Source of the DNA: Selenomonas sp. AB3002
GTDB lineage: Bacteria; Bacillota; Negativicutes; Selenomonadales; Selenomonadaceae
Reading direction: 5' to 3'
Assembly: GCF_000702545.1 (NCBI RefSeq)
Contig: NZ_JNIO01000002.1
Location: forward strand, 682,001-746,000
DNA length: 64,000 nt
A program made the position numbers and the translations under genes. Positions within the stretch are counted from its first letter, which is position 1; every line of letters starts with the position of its first letter. Below are positions 40,226 through 49,212 of the stretch, piece by piece. The notes under the pieces are model-generated. The model searched no databases. It worked only from the letters and a program-made list of their open reading frames with translations, and was not told where the DNA came from.

Positions 40226-40246
40226 ATAGTTCTCCTTTTGTAATAT

Positions 40247-40272
40247 GAAAATAAGGGACTTGCGTCCCTTAT
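40247..40272 (-). terminator. hairpin after CofE-like gene
   Basis: TAAGGGAC-GCAA-GTCCCTTA followed by TTTTC on the minus strand, about 16 nt after the stop. The T-run is short. Confidence 0.7.
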
Positions 40273-40288
40273 CATATAAAAGCCTGAC

Positions 40289-40951
40289 TCAGCTATTCTT
40301 CTCCTGATACTGTCTGTAATTCTTGATAATGCAGATAGGTGTCTTCTGGGAAGCGTTGCCGAAGGGATTGTCTATGAGCAGCTGAGCTGCCAACTCACCC
40401 TTTACATTGGAGGACACGCCTACCACGCGGGAACGCTTCAAATCATTGACATCTGCTATCATAGCGCCGAAGCAACCCAGGCGGTCCTTCATCTTCTGGG
40501 CCATGCCATAAGGGTCCCCAGGACCGTAGACAATGCACTTGTCGAAGGGAGGCATGGTGCCCGTCACATCGTCAATCATAGCCGTCTGCTCCCCGCCCCA
40601 CTTGTAGAACAGGCCGGACTGGCCAAAAATCTTGCCAACGAAGCCTGCGAACAGCGCAAAGGCCACACGCCACTTGCCCTCCACATTCATGAGGCTCTGC
40701 ATGCCGTGGGGGCTGGCCAGGCTGCCGTAATCGGGAATGAAGCGGCAGCAAAGCTGTGCCAGACAGGAAATCTCCAAATCCTCCGGACGCACATAGCGGC
40801 CCTGGGTGATGGCTACCACGCTCTCGGCGCTGCAGACCAGATCATCGGGACCAATCTTCCCTTCAGTATAATGCTCAATAGCTTCAATAATATCGTCCTT
40901 GTCTGTCAGGATGCGGGTGGGCACCGGGATCAGTTCAAGTTCTTCTGCCAT
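40289..40951 (-). CDS. CofE-like (F420:gamma-glutamyl ligase family) protein
   Basis: A 220-residue protein of the coenzyme F420-0:L-glutamate ligase fold: an N-terminal PVPTRILTDKDDI stretch, DDLVCSAESVVAITQGR near residue 38 and GPGDPYGMAQKMKDRLG near 145. No F420 biosynthesis gene is seen and Negativicutes are not known to make F420, so the real substrate of the peptide-bond-forming activity is open. AAGGAGGA precedes the ATG. It lies 13 nt after the unknown 181-residue gene and its own terminator ends the unit. Confidence 0.8.
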   Translation of the reverse strand: MAEELELIPVPTRILTDKDDIIEAIEHYTEGKIGPDDLVCSAESVVAITQGRYVRPEDLEISCLAQLCCRFIPDYGSLASPHGMQSLMNVEGKWRVAFALFAGFVGKIFGQSGLFYKWGGEQTAMIDDVTGTMPPFDKCIVYGPGDPYGMAQKMKDRLGCFGAMIADVNDLKRSRVVGVSSNVKGELAAQLLIDNPFGNASQKTPICIIKNYRQYQEKNS

Positions 40952-40964
40952 TTCCGTGTCCTCC

Positions 40965-41510
40965 TTAATCCTTCACCAATGTCACGCCTGCCAGCCGGGC
41001 AATTTCCTCAGCGGTAATTTCCAGGCGCACCTTCTTGTATTTCCAGGGTGTACGGCCCGTCTCCATCCAGATGAAGTCCACGCCGATGTCCACCATGTGT
41101 GCCAGGGCTTCCTCCAGGCTAAGGCCCTTGCGGGGGCTCAGGGCAATCTTGGCCCAGATATCCAGCTTGTCCGGCGCCTCGCCCTTGCGCTGGATAAGCA
41201 CAGCCTCGAAGTAATCATCCTCGCGTGGTGCCCCCTCCAACTCAGCCTTGCCCCGTGCATCAATGCCGTCATACTGCTCATAAGGCAGTTGTGGACGCGC
41301 GATGGCATCCATGATTGTGGCACACTGCTTGCCCTCATTGGCAAAGACCAGCCTCTTCTTCAGCACCAGTTTGTTCTCATCTTTGCTGTCCAGCTCCCAG
41401 GCTGCCCCGGTGTGGACCTTGACATTCTCCTTGCCTTCCACAGCCAGAAAAAGCTGCACAAAGACCACAGCCAGAACTATCAGGCCGAGAATTACATACA
41501 AAACCGTCAA
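40965..41510 (-). CDS. membrane-anchored protein of unknown function
   Basis: A 181-residue protein with one N-terminal membrane helix (residues 2-24) and a soluble domain that I do not recognise. The soluble part ends with a helix reading ITAEEIARLAGV. The start is TTG at 41510; GGGAGGA lies 8 nt upstream and covers the end of the thioesterase gene, so translation is coupled. A CofE-like gene follows. With no recognised family, the role is unknown; most of it would sit on one side of the membrane as a single-pass anchor. Confidence 0.75.
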   Translation of the reverse strand: MTVLYVILGLIVLAVVFVQLFLAVEGKENVKVHTGAAWELDSKDENKLVLKKRLVFANEGKQCATIMDAIARPQLPYEQYDGIDARGKAELEGAPREDDYFEAVLIQRKGEAPDKLDIWAKIALSPRKGLSLEEALAHMVDIGVDFIWMETGRTPWKYKKVRLEITAEEIARLAGVTLVKD

Positions 41511-41513
41511 AAC

Positions 41514-41942
41514 TTATTCCTCCCTAGCTTCCTCATCTTCCATCGCCCGCTGAAAGATTTCAAAATACTTGTCGGGCAGGCGGGTGATTTTTCCCGTATC
41601 CCTGTGGGTGAAGACATTCTGTGAATGCCCGGTAACCAACACCTCGCCTGTGCTTTTCCGCAGGATGCGGTAAGCAAAGGCCATCTTGGCCTTGGTAAGT
41701 GCAGTTGCCTTGGTCTCGATGATGAGCACATCATCAAAACGCCCCGGAGAAAGATACTTGGCATCAATCTTGGTAATGGGGAACACATAGCCGTCATCCA
41801 TCATATCGTCCAAAGTCAGGTCATAATGGCGCAAATACGCCACCCTGCCAATCTCGAACCAGCGGATATAGTTGGCATGATGTACCACCGCCATGGCGTC
41901 AGTATCAAAGAAATTAACCTTGTATTCAACAGAAACAGCCAA
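41514..41942 (-). CDS. YbgC-like acyl-CoA thioesterase
   Basis: About 142 residues of hot-dog fold. The motif FFDTDAMAVVHHANYIRWFE near the start contains the catalytic Asp and the following HxxNY of the 4-hydroxybenzoyl-CoA thioesterase class. It hydrolyses an acyl-CoA thioester in the cytoplasm; the acyl chain is unknown. GGGGAGG is only one base from ATG 41948 but 7 nt from TTG 41942, which is therefore the likelier start. It is upstream of the membrane protein and CofE-like genes. Confidence 0.88.
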   Translation of the reverse strand: MAVSVEYKVNFFDTDAMAVVHHANYIRWFEIGRVAYLRHYDLTLDDMMDDGYVFPITKIDAKYLSPGRFDDVLIIETKATALTKAKMAFAYRILRKSTGEVLVTGHSQNVFTHRDTGKITRLPDKYFEIFQRAMEDEEAREE

Positions 41943-41997
41943 AGCCATACCTCCCCGAGAAACAACATATATAATTTAGACCAAATGACATTTAAAG

Positions 41998-42780
41998 TCA
42001 AGTTAAGGCATACATCCGGCCCAGCCGCTGCAAGTAGCTCTCCAGCCGGTGCAGTTCTTCCTTATCCTGCACCCGGCGGCCTGAATAGTAATACTCAGTG
42101 GAAGGAGCATTTTTCTCCAAAAGGTTCCTCTCCTTCAAGCGGCGGATAAGCTCCCGCACTGTGCCCCCGTTGCCATCCACCAGAGAGACATTCCCCGGCA
42201 GTATCTCGCGGAAGGTGTCCTTGAAATAATTGAAATGCGTGCAGCCAAGCACCAGCGAAGAATACTGGGAAAAGTCATAGACAGAAAGCTCTCTTGCCAG
42301 ATAATCCAGCACCGCCTGAGAATTGAACTCCTGACTTTCTGCATACTCCACCAGCCGGGGCAGGGGGTGCAGGTCCACCAGATGCTGCTTGTCCACATGC
42401 TCAATGAGGACCTTCATCTTGTTGCCCTTCACAGTGACGGGGGTGGCCACCACCAGCACCCTGTGCTCCCCGTCCATGTCCAGCGCCTTCTTGGCAGCAG
42501 GCTCCATGCCGATGATGGGCAGGTCATAACGCCTGCGCATCTCCGTCACCGCTGCACTGGTGGCGGTGTTGCAGGCCACCACGATGGCCTTGACCCCCTT
42601 GCCCACCAGGAAGTCAAAAGCATCTGCCACCAGCGCCTGCACTTCCTCTTTGGACTTGGTGCCATAGGGCACATTATCTTCATCCGCAAAGAAGACGAAC
42701 TCTTCCTGCGGCAGGGCCTTGCGGGCCTCATAAAGAACAGAAAGGCCGCCAATGCCGGAATCAAAGACTGCGATTTTCAT
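41998..42780 (-). CDS. murI: glutamate racemase
   Basis: A 260-residue enzyme beginning MKIAVFDSGIGGLSVL. The two catalytic cysteines are in ACNTATSAAV (near residue 72) and LGCTHFNYF (near residue 185). It makes D-glutamate for peptidoglycan. The ATG at 42780 has TGGAGG upstream; the longer frame to 42819 has no Shine-Dalgarno. The IS607-type element is inserted 127 bp upstream of its start. Confidence 0.96.
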   Translation of the reverse strand: MKIAVFDSGIGGLSVLYEARKALPQEEFVFFADEDNVPYGTKSKEEVQALVADAFDFLVGKGVKAIVVACNTATSAAVTEMRRRYDLPIIGMEPAAKKALDMDGEHRVLVVATPVTVKGNKMKVLIEHVDKQHLVDLHPLPRLVEYAESQEFNSQAVLDYLARELSVYDFSQYSSLVLGCTHFNYFKDTFREILPGNVSLVDGNGGTVRELIRRLKERNLLEKNAPSTEYYYSGRRVQDKEELHRLESYLQRLGRMYALT

Positions 42781-42906
42781 GAAAAACCTCCATGCTATGT
42801 TTATAATCAAACTTAACAAATAATGTTAAAGTCTTTAATAAACTTTATTGCTCATTAACTACTCTCGACAAACCAAGTAAGGGCATGCCCTCACCAAGCA
42901 AGCGGT

Positions 42907-44169
42907 CTACGCAGCAACTACTACAACTGGACGTAGCACTACGCCCTCTATCCCGTCTGCCGAAACATTCGGGAATACTTTCCTCAAAATCTGGAACGCA
43001 CCATTGACATCAGCGTTTATCAGTCTGCCATCGTTTGCCTTAAAAAGCCCACGATGAACTCGTCTGCTCTTGTCGTAGTTTTCCTTGACTGGCTCTTCTC
43101 CATCCAGGAATGATGTACCGCTCGTATAGCTCTCCTCAGTGAGGACGACTGCTATGCCTTTCTCTTTAGCCTTGTACTCTATCATCTGGATTAGCCGTGC
43201 AAAGGGCAGCTGGACAAAATGCTGGTTCACTCGTTTGGACAGGCCGCTTTCCTGCTTCCATTCTTTATTCTTTCCTATGACAATAGTTGAGATGTCCTGC
43301 CGGACACACTCCTCGATTATCCGTTTGCTTGCCTTGTGCATGTAATCGTCTATGCGGCGGTTCCTTTTGGCGGTCAGTCCGTTGATTCGTGCCGAAGAAT
43401 ATCTGCCAGAGGTCATCATACAGACGCTTTTCCAGTGGGCAAGCTCTTTATTATAGAACTGGTTTGCAGATTTGGGAACTTTGCCGTTTACAATTAACGG
43501 TGCAGCACCCGTATTAGTTGCCATTGTCAGTAGGTTGTCCACGCCGATGTCAATGCCCGCATATCTGCCGTTGTCCTCCACTTGCGGCATGGTCTTTATA
43601 GTATAGACAATTTCCATGACAATGTATGCACCGTGGGGGATGAACCTTACCTGCTGGAAGGTATCAAACTTCCTGCCATCATCTCGATTATTGACAAATT
43701 CTGGCTTAACTTTGAAACCATTGAATGTTTTAGGGAAACGAATCTCGCCATTCTCCAGCTTGCAGTTCTGGTTTGTCATAACAAGGATGAATTTGCCGTC
43801 TTTCTCTTTGTATTTGGGCAGCTTGGGCCGACCAAGGTATTTTTCTTTGTGCTGTTTCCAGTCTTTGATAGCAGTAAAGAAAGAATTCCAGTTCTTATCC
43901 AGCAAGCGTAGCACCTGCTGGGCAGACTGGGCTGTTGGCATGGCTCTGTAGTCGGGATATTCCAAATCCTGCTTTAGAACTTGGTCAAGCTCCTTGTACC
44001 TGGTCCAATATTCATCTTTGATGAACCTGCTGCGGACAAGATAGTTGCCGTGATTATAAAGGTTCTTGGCCTTGTGGCAGAAATCTCCAATCATGGAAAA
44101 CCAAGGGGAGGATGAGCGAATGAAGTGCTTCTCTGCTCTGGTCAGCGAGTCATCAGCCTTCTTCGACAT
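42907..44169 (-). CDS. tnpB: TnpB RNA-guided nuclease, zinc-ribbon-less type
   Basis: A 420-residue protein. The split RuvC core is intact: D207 in GIDIGVDN, E346 in LTEESYTS and D387 in NADVNGA. The segment between 350 and 385, which in classic TnpB holds the four zinc-binding cysteines, contains no cysteine and reads RRVHRGLFK instead. TnpB proteins are nucleases guided by an RNA made from the 3' end of the element; they favour retention of the transposon. The ATG at 44169 has GGAGG 9 nt upstream inside tnpA; the two genes overlap by 17 bp. C-terminus ends in a run of valines. Confidence 0.92.
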   Translation of the reverse strand: MSKKADDSLTRAEKHFIRSSSPWFSMIGDFCHKAKNLYNHGNYLVRSRFIKDEYWTRYKELDQVLKQDLEYPDYRAMPTAQSAQQVLRLLDKNWNSFFTAIKDWKQHKEKYLGRPKLPKYKEKDGKFILVMTNQNCKLENGEIRFPKTFNGFKVKPEFVNNRDDGRKFDTFQQVRFIPHGAYIVMEIVYTIKTMPQVEDNGRYAGIDIGVDNLLTMATNTGAAPLIVNGKVPKSANQFYNKELAHWKSVCMMTSGRYSSARINGLTAKRNRRIDDYMHKASKRIIEECVRQDISTIVIGKNKEWKQESGLSKRVNQHFVQLPFARLIQMIEYKAKEKGIAVVLTEESYTSGTSFLDGEEPVKENYDKSRRVHRGLFKANDGRLINADVNGAFQILRKVFPNVSADGIEGVVLRPVVVVAA

Positions 44170-44755
44170 CGTCAATCGCCTCCTTGATTTTCTTGAGCCT
44201 CCGGCGGCTGGAATACAACTTCATGGAGTAGCAGTGCAGGAGGTTCACAATTTCTTCAAAGACCTCCTGGGTGTCCAGTTCCACGGAGCCAACCTCGCTC
44301 ATGACCACTATTTCACAGTTGTACTTCTGAAACAAATGATGGAAAAGTCCAAATCCTACACGGGAGAGTCTGTCCTTATAAGTAACGACCACTCTCTCCA
44401 CATGCCCTTCCAGCACTTCATCCAGCATCTCAAAAAAGTCTTTACGCTTTTCAAAGCTGATTCCACTGGCAATGTCGGAATATATGCCTGAAATGGTGTA
44501 GCCATTGGAAAAGCAGAACTGCTTCAGGAGAGAAATCTGATTCTCTAGGTCTGGCTTCTGCTTGGTTGTTGATACGCGGGCATAAATAAAAGTTTTCCGC
44601 TTCATGTCCTTGTTCAGAAAGCCGTATACATCTTCTTCGTTGTAGTCGTATCGCTTATTGGGCAGGACGGTCACTCGGATTATGCCAGTTTTGACATACT
44701 TGGTAAGTGTAGGACGTGTTATTCCAAGAACACGAAGCACATCTTTGGCTAACAT
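44153..44755 (-). CDS. tnpA: IS607 serine recombinase TnpA
   Basis: A 200-residue protein: an N-terminal MerR-like helix-turn-helix (residues 1-50), then a resolvase domain with catalytic Ser62 in YARVSTTKQ and the KDRLSRVGF arginine motif near residue 128. It moves the element by serine-recombinase strand exchange with little target specificity. AAGGAGGA precedes the start. Full length and intact, so the element may still be active. Confidence 0.94.
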   Translation of the reverse strand: MLAKDVLRVLGITRPTLTKYVKTGIIRVTVLPNKRYDYNEEDVYGFLNKDMKRKTFIYARVSTTKQKPDLENQISLLKQFCFSNGYTISGIYSDIASGISFEKRKDFFEMLDEVLEGHVERVVVTYKDRLSRVGFGLFHHLFQKYNCEIVVMSEVGSVELDTQEVFEEIVNLLHCYSMKLYSSRRRLKKIKEAIDDVEEG

Positions 44756-44830
44756 GGTACAATCCTCCTTCTTTGACTTGATTATACCATATGTTATATA
44801 AAATATAAATCAGAAATTTAACATTTTTAA

Positions 44831-45132
44831 TAAATAACTACACTATATAATTTGGAAGCAGTTTACTTACTAACAACCCGTTAAGTATAACTCAAATCAG
44901 TGTTATTTGCCATAGCAAAATACATTCTCTTAATAGGAAGGAAGTCAAAGCAGCTTGATTGCTATTGTTCAAGCCGCCAATCCCTTTCATACACTTTACA
45001 TCAATTTTTAATCAAAAGTTAATTGCCCTTTAAAACTCCTCTAAGGACCGCCCTTTATAATAAAATCATCGTCAGCAAGGCGATAGTCGTGATAGGCGCC
45101 CCAAAGGCGCAGGAAACAAAAGGAGGAGTTAT
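44831..45132. other. A/T-rich intergenic region with -10 and 5' hairpin
   Basis: No gene is seen between the IS607 element and the Lys/Asp-repeat gene. A TATAAT at 45056-45061 on the plus strand lacks a clear -35. A GCGCC-CCAAA-GGCGC hairpin lies in the leader just before the Shine-Dalgarno. Confidence 0.5.
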
Positions 45133-45600
45133 ATGTTCGATCTCAAAAAATTCACCGCAATGGCTGCCATAGGTGCATTCGCCTTCAGCGCAGCAGCCAC
45201 CACTTACGCAGCAGTTCCCCAGCAGAAGGAGCTCCCCAAGGCCGAGCAGCCGGCTCCCCAGCTGAAGCAGGACCAGAAAGACAAGCTGGGCGCCAGGGAA
45301 GATGTCATCCAGATTGACCAGATGGGTGACTATGACGGCAAAGACCAGAAAGATATAAAGGACGTCAAAGACGCTAAAGATGTCAAGGATGTGGATGTCA
45401 AAGACATCAAAGACGCCAAGGACGTAAAGGAAGCTAAGGGTGCCAAAGACGTCAAGGATGCCAAGGGCCAGCAGGCCAGGACCCCTGACGTGAAGGTAAT
45501 CCCCGTGCCCCAGGACAAGAAGACTGCTGAGGCAAAGGATGCCGGCCAGAAGGCAGCTCCTCAGGACAGCCAGAAGGTCACCCAGCCTGAGCATAAGTAA
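45133..45600 (+). CDS. small exported Lys/Asp-repeat protein, unknown function
   Basis: A 155-residue protein. A signal peptide (MFDLKKFTAMAAIGAFAFSA, cleavage after TYA near residue 26) is followed by a polar, highly charged chain. Residues about 68-113 are short repeats of the KD-V-KD-A type (e.g. KDVKDAKDVKDVDVKDIKDA). No aromatic or Cys residues stand out after the signal, so the mature protein is probably disordered. Preceded by AGGAGGAG and followed by a strong terminator, it is a separate plus-strand transcript. Possible roles include binding of cations, DNA or cell-wall polymers; none is shown. Confidence 0.85.
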   Translation: MFDLKKFTAMAAIGAFAFSAAATTYAAVPQQKELPKAEQPAPQLKQDQKDKLGAREDVIQIDQMGDYDGKDQKDIKDVKDAKDVKDVDVKDIKDAKDVKEAKGAKDVKDAKGQQARTPDVKVIPVPQDKKTAEAKDAGQKAAPQDSQKVTQPEHK

Positions 45601-45664
45601 GGCACAACTCCCCACAGGTGCAACACACCAACTTCATCATACTACAACAACCACAGCGAAACGC

Positions 45665-45700
45665 GAAACAGGCCGTGCAGGAAACTGCGCGGCCTGTTTC
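45665..45700 (+). terminator. terminator of Lys/Asp-repeat gene
   Basis: GAAACAGGCC...GGCCTGTTTC with an inner GCAG-GAAA-CTGC stem; the T-run after it is short. Confidence 0.7.
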
Positions 45701-45722
45701 ATTCATGAATACAAAAAACGAA

Positions 45723-45746
45723 GCCTCCGGAAGTCCGGAGGCTTTT
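45723..45746. terminator. bidirectional terminator
   Basis: GCCTCCGGA/TCCGGAGGC. On the minus strand a T-rich run follows (after tRNA-Arg); on the plus strand TTTT follows. Confidence 0.8.
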
Positions 45747-45755
45747 GATTGCAAA

Positions 45756-45832
45756 TGGTGCGACTGGGGCGATTCGAACGCCCGACCCTTCGCTTAGGAG
45801 GCGAATGCTCTATCCAGCTGAGCTACAACCGC
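45756..45832 (-). tRNA. tRNA-Arg(CCT)
   Basis: Seventy-seven nt with acceptor stem GCGGTTG/CAGTCGC, D arm AGCTCAGCTGGATAGAGC, anticodon loop CTCCTAA (CCT, reading AGG), T loop TTCGAAT and encoded CCA. Confidence 0.95.
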
Positions 45833-45902
45833 ATACAAGATATTTTAACATATATGTGTTGGTTATTCAAGGAAAATTTACGCTTATCCTATACGTTACC
45901 TC

Positions 45903-45930
45903 CTTGCTTTTTCTTTGTCGCAAAGAAAAA
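45903..45930. repeat. T-rich/A-rich palindrome
   Basis: CTTTTTCTTTG-TCG-CAAAGAAAAAG. It lies between tRNA-Arg and the BASS terminator; its role is unknown. Confidence 0.5.
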
Positions 45931-45934
45931 GTAA

Positions 45935-45984
45935 CAAAAAGAAAACGCGGACTGAAATCACATCGTGTGATTTCCGCGTCCGCG
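45935..45984 (-). terminator. terminator of BASS transporter gene
   Basis: The minus strand shows a long stem, CGCGGACGCGGAAATCACA / TGTGATTTCAGTCCGCG, followed by TTTTCTTTTTG. A second GGGGCCC-type hairpin is just upstream. Confidence 0.8.
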
Positions 45985-46028
45985 GGGCCCATCCAGGGGC
46001 CCAATTTATAGTTTCAATTGTCTTTTAG

Positions 46029-47000
46029 TTAGCTTATGGAAGCCACTGCTGCTTCTGTTTTTTCGTCGCGGCGGACAAACCAGCCGGCCAGCAGGGTGCC
46101 GGAGATGGAGTGCCAGGCGCAGGACACGGCGCAGGCCAGAGCTGCGTGGGGGTAGATGGCGAAGTGGGCTACGGCAAGACCAGTGGCAAGACCGGCGTTC
46201 TGCATGCCTACCTCAATGGACAGAGTGCGGCGTTTGGCTTCGTTCATGCCTGTAAAGCGGCCCACGAAGTAGCCCAGGAAATACCCCACAGCATTGTGAG
46301 CCAGCACCGCCAGGAAGATAACTATGCCGGCAGTGAAGAAGTTGCTGCCCTGCAGGGCAATGACACCGCCCACGATGAGGGCCAGTCCAATAACAGCCAC
46401 AGAAGGCATCACCTGGCGCACATCATCCATGGTACGGGTCTGGCCATAGCGATAATTCAGCAGGAAGCCCAGGAGCACCGGAGCAATGACCGCTTCCACG
46501 ATAGTCAGGAACATGCCTGCTGCCGGTACTTCAATGCGTTCCCCCGCAAGGAGAAGCACCATGGCAGGCGTCATGAGAGGTGCCAAAAGAGTGGATGCAG
46601 TGGTCATGCCCACAGACAGGGGCACATCCCCTTTGCAGAGGAAACTCATGATGTTGGAAGAAATGCCACCGGGGCAGCACCCCACCAGTATGAGGCCCAC
46701 GGCAATCTCATCTGAAAGCCCCAGGCTCTTGGACAGGAAATATGCCGAGAAGGGCATGATGAGATACTGGGCTGCGGCTCCGATGAAGATATCCAGAGGA
46801 CGGGAAGCCAGCACCTTGAAATCCTTCGCAGTGAGGGTCAGCCCCATGCTGAACATGATAATGAAGAGAATAATAATCTGGCTCTGCCCTTTCACCCAGC
46901 CAAACATCTGCGGCACGAAGAAGGCAATAATGGCTGCAATAATGACGAAAGCCGCCGTGTGCGATGCCAAAAATTGCGCTGCCTGTTTCATTCTCTCCAT
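46029..47000 (-). CDS. bile acid:sodium symporter family (BASS) transporter
   Basis: A 323-residue membrane protein with about nine to ten helices. Motifs include FSMGLTLTAKDF near residue 52, LVGCCPGGISSNIMSFLCKGD near 108 and EVGMQNAGLATGLA near 265, the crossover motifs of the BASS fold. BASS proteins take up bile acids, pyruvate, pantoate or other organic anions with Na+; the substrate here cannot be told. The ATG at 47000 has GGAGGG 7 nt upstream; the longer frame lies inside the promoter region. Monocistronic, with promoter at 47061-47089 and its own terminator. Confidence 0.92.
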   Translation of the reverse strand: MERMKQAAQFLASHTAAFVIIAAIIAFFVPQMFGWVKGQSQIIILFIIMFSMGLTLTAKDFKVLASRPLDIFIGAAAQYLIMPFSAYFLSKSLGLSDEIAVGLILVGCCPGGISSNIMSFLCKGDVPLSVGMTTASTLLAPLMTPAMVLLLAGERIEVPAAGMFLTIVEAVIAPVLLGFLLNYRYGQTRTMDDVRQVMPSVAVIGLALIVGGVIALQGSNFFTAGIVIFLAVLAHNAVGYFLGYFVGRFTGMNEAKRRTLSIEVGMQNAGLATGLAVAHFAIYPHAALACAVSCAWHSISGTLLAGWFVRRDEKTEAAVASIS

Positions 47001-47060
47001 AATAAATCCCTCCAAAATGTTTTTCATACACGGACAGATATTTATCCGACGATGTTTTGT

Positions 47061-47089
47061 ATGATACACCCCACGTGTAACTTTGTCAA
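47061..47089 (-). promoter_or_regulatory. promoter of BASS gene
   Basis: TTGACA (47084-47089), 17-nt spacer, TATCAT (47061-47066) on the minus strand, about 60 nt before the start codon. Confidence 0.82.
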
Positions 47090-47122
47090 GTTCTGAAGCA
47101 GAAGATATTTGTGTTCATACAT

Positions 47123-47146
47123 GAAAAAGGAGGCCTTGCGGCCTCC
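47123..47146 (-). terminator. terminator of chemotaxis receptor gene
   Basis: GGAGGCC-GCAA-GGCCTCC followed by TTTTTC on the minus strand, 18 nt after the receptor stop. Confidence 0.9.
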
Positions 47147-47163
47147 CCTGACTGTAATCAATA

Positions 47164-49212
47164 TCAAAGTTTGAACTTCTGCACCTCTGCCTGCAGATCC
47201 GTGGCCATCTTGGCCAGGCTGCGGCTGGCGTTGGCGATTTCCTGCACGGAAGCGCTCTGCTCTTCCGTAGCGGCAGATACCGTCTGAGACTCCTCAGCGG
47301 CGCTGCGGCTGGCGGCATCGATGGTGCGCACATGGCCCACAATCTCTTCGCCATTCCTGGCCATACCGGTGATATCCGTGCTGATTTCCTGAATCTGGCC
47401 GGAGACATTCTCCACCAGCTCGATGATCTTGCGGAAGGAATCTCCCATGGAAATGATGTTGGCGGCGCCTTTCTGCACCTCGGCGTTGCCCGCTTCCATG
47501 CCACTGATGGCATTGTCGATATCGCTGCCCACAGCTTTCAAGAGATCTGCAATCTGCTGGGCTGCCTCACGGGAGGACTCAGCCAGCTTGCGGACTTCCT
47601 CTGCCACCACCGCAAAGCCCCGGCCCTGCTCACCTGCTCTTGCGGCCTCAATGGCTGCATTCAGGGACAGGAGGTTGGTCTGCTCGGCAATGCCGGTGAT
47701 GGTCTCAACGATTGCCACAATTTCCGAAGACCTTTCGCCCAAAGCCTTCACCACTTTCATGGACTCCAGACTGCTGGCCTCGATATGCTTGATCTGGGTG
47801 ATGGCTTCCTCCAGGGTCCTGCCGCCGTCCCGGGCAATCTCTGCTGCCTGACGGCCTTCGCCAGCGGCGGCGCTTGCCTCGCCGGACACTGTCTGGATGG
47901 TACCGCTGAGGCGCTCGATAGCCTCGGTGGTGGAGCTTACAGCTCCCAGCTGCTCGTTGGTGCCCTGAGCCACCCGCACAATGGAATTGGCCACCTGATC
48001 AGAGGCCTGGGCGGACTGCTCAGTGGTAGCATTGAGCTCCTCTGAGGAAGCAGCCAGATTCTGGGAGAAATCATGAACAGAGCGCATGACCTTGGCCACG
48101 CTCTGGCGCATATCACGCACCGCCTGAGCCAGGATGCCCAATTCATTTTCCACTACGACCTTGGCAGGACGGTCTTCAAAGTTGCCGGAAGCCAGCAGCT
48201 TCAGCTCATCCACCATAGCCCCCAGGGGTGCCATGACCTTGTTCACCGTCATGACAATGCCCAGGGAAATGACCACCAAAATGATAATGGACAGGCCTGC
48301 CACAATCTTCAGCAGGCTGTAAACAGGCGCAAAAAGCTCAGACTCATAGGCGACGGCTGCCATGCTCCAGCCCGTGGCCTTCACGGGAGCATAGAAGGCA
48401 ATCATATTCTCCCCGTCTGCCCGGGTGAACTTCAGCCAGCCTTCTTCTCCCGCAGTCATCTTCTGGCCCAGCTCTCTCAGAGCCGGATCCTTTTCATCGG
48501 TGATTTTCTCCTTCATGATGGCTTCTTCATTGGGATTGACGATATAAGTGCCATCCTGTGCCACCAGATAGCTGTAGCCCTGGCTGCCAATCTTAAAGGC
48601 CCCCACCTTCTCCCGGGCGGCATCCACATAAACAGCTGCCAGCACCATGGCCACATTCTGGCCGGAAGGATTCTTGGCCAGAGCGATAGAGTTCACTATG
48701 ATCTTGCCAGTAGCCTGGGAAATGACAGGAGGCGCCATAAAGGAGTCCTTCTCCCCCTTCATGGTTTCCTTGTACCAGGCCTTGTCGGCATTGTGCATTT
48801 CCTTGTAGCCAGCCTTGGTCCAGCCATGCAGCAGGCCGGAACCGTCAAAGGGCCCCCAGCTGACGCTGTCGTAGACGCCAGGATAGATTTTCTCCATCAG
48901 TTTCAGGCGCAGCTCATTGTTGGCAATAAGCTCTGCCTGAGTTGCAGGCAGCCCCCTGGCTGCCAGAGAATTGGCCGTCATCTGGGTTTCCAGCATGCGG
49001 GCCGCCATCCAGTCAGAGACACCATCCGCCACTTCGGCGGTAGTCTTCTCGGAGCCGGCCACCAGCTGTTCCTCAAAGGCAGAACTGGTGTACTTGAAAA
49101 TAATGCCTGAAAGTAGCAGGAGACCAACTATGACCACCGGCAGCACGAAAGCCAGGATTTCGGCCTTCACTGTCTTTGGTCCTCCTATGGATTTCACGTT
49201 GATTCCAGCCAT
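47164..49212 (-). CDS. methyl-accepting chemotaxis protein with dCache sensor
   Basis: A 682-residue receptor: first membrane helix at about 17-40, a double-Cache type periplasmic sensor (about 45-295; [36 protein letters not shown]), second helix near 305-325, HAMP, then the signalling domain with the conserved hairpin tip [20 protein letters not shown] near residue 515. Cache sensors of this type often bind amino acids or organic acids; the ligand is unknown. The ATG at 49212 follows GGGAGGG. It would couple to CheA/CheW and steer the flagellum encoded nearby. Only the flagellin of the motility set is in this window. Confidence 0.95.
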   Translation of the reverse strand: MAGINVKSIGGPKTVKAEILAFVLPVVIVGLLLLSGIIFKYTSSAFEEQLVAGSEKTTAEVADGVSDWMAARMLETQMTANSLAARGLPATQAELIANNELRLKLMEKIYPGVYDSVSWGPFDGSGLLHGWTKAGYKEMHNADKAWYKETMKGEKDSFMAPPVISQATGKIIVNSIALAKNPSGQNVAMVLAAVYVDAAREKVGAFKIGSQGYSYLVAQDGTYIVNPNEEAIMKEKITDEKDPALRELGQKMTAGEEGWLKFTRADGENMIAFYAPVKATGWSMAAVAYESELFAPVYSLLKIVAGLSIIILVVISLGIVMTVNKVMAPLGAMVDELKLLASGNFEDRPAKVVVENELGILAQAVRDMRQSVAKVMRSVHDFSQNLAASSEELNATTEQSAQASDQVANSIVRVAQGTNEQLGAVSSTTEAIERLSGTIQTVSGEASAAAGEGRQAAEIARDGGRTLEEAITQIKHIEASSLESMKVVKALGERSSEIVAIVETITGIAEQTNLLSLNAAIEAARAGEQGRGFAVVAEEVRKLAESSREAAQQIADLLKAVGSDIDNAISGMEAGNAEVQKGAANIISMGDSFRKIIELVENVSGQIQEISTDITGMARNGEEIVGHVRTIDAASRSAAEESQTVSAATEEQSASVQEIANASRSLAKMATDLQAEVQKFKL

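Larger units (their letters stand above)
42850..44830 (-). mobile_element. IS607-type element (serine TnpA + TnpB)
   Basis: It holds overlapping tnpA and tnpB. The ends cannot be fixed: IS607 elements have no long inverted repeats. A palindrome AGGGCATGCCCT at 42881-42892 just after tnpB is part of the likely right end and of the guide RNA region. Limits given are approximate. Confidence 0.7.

Noticed and set aside
48073-49110. 345-codon plus-strand frame
   Set aside because: Antisense of the chemotaxis receptor, rich in His/Gln as typical for a shadow frame.
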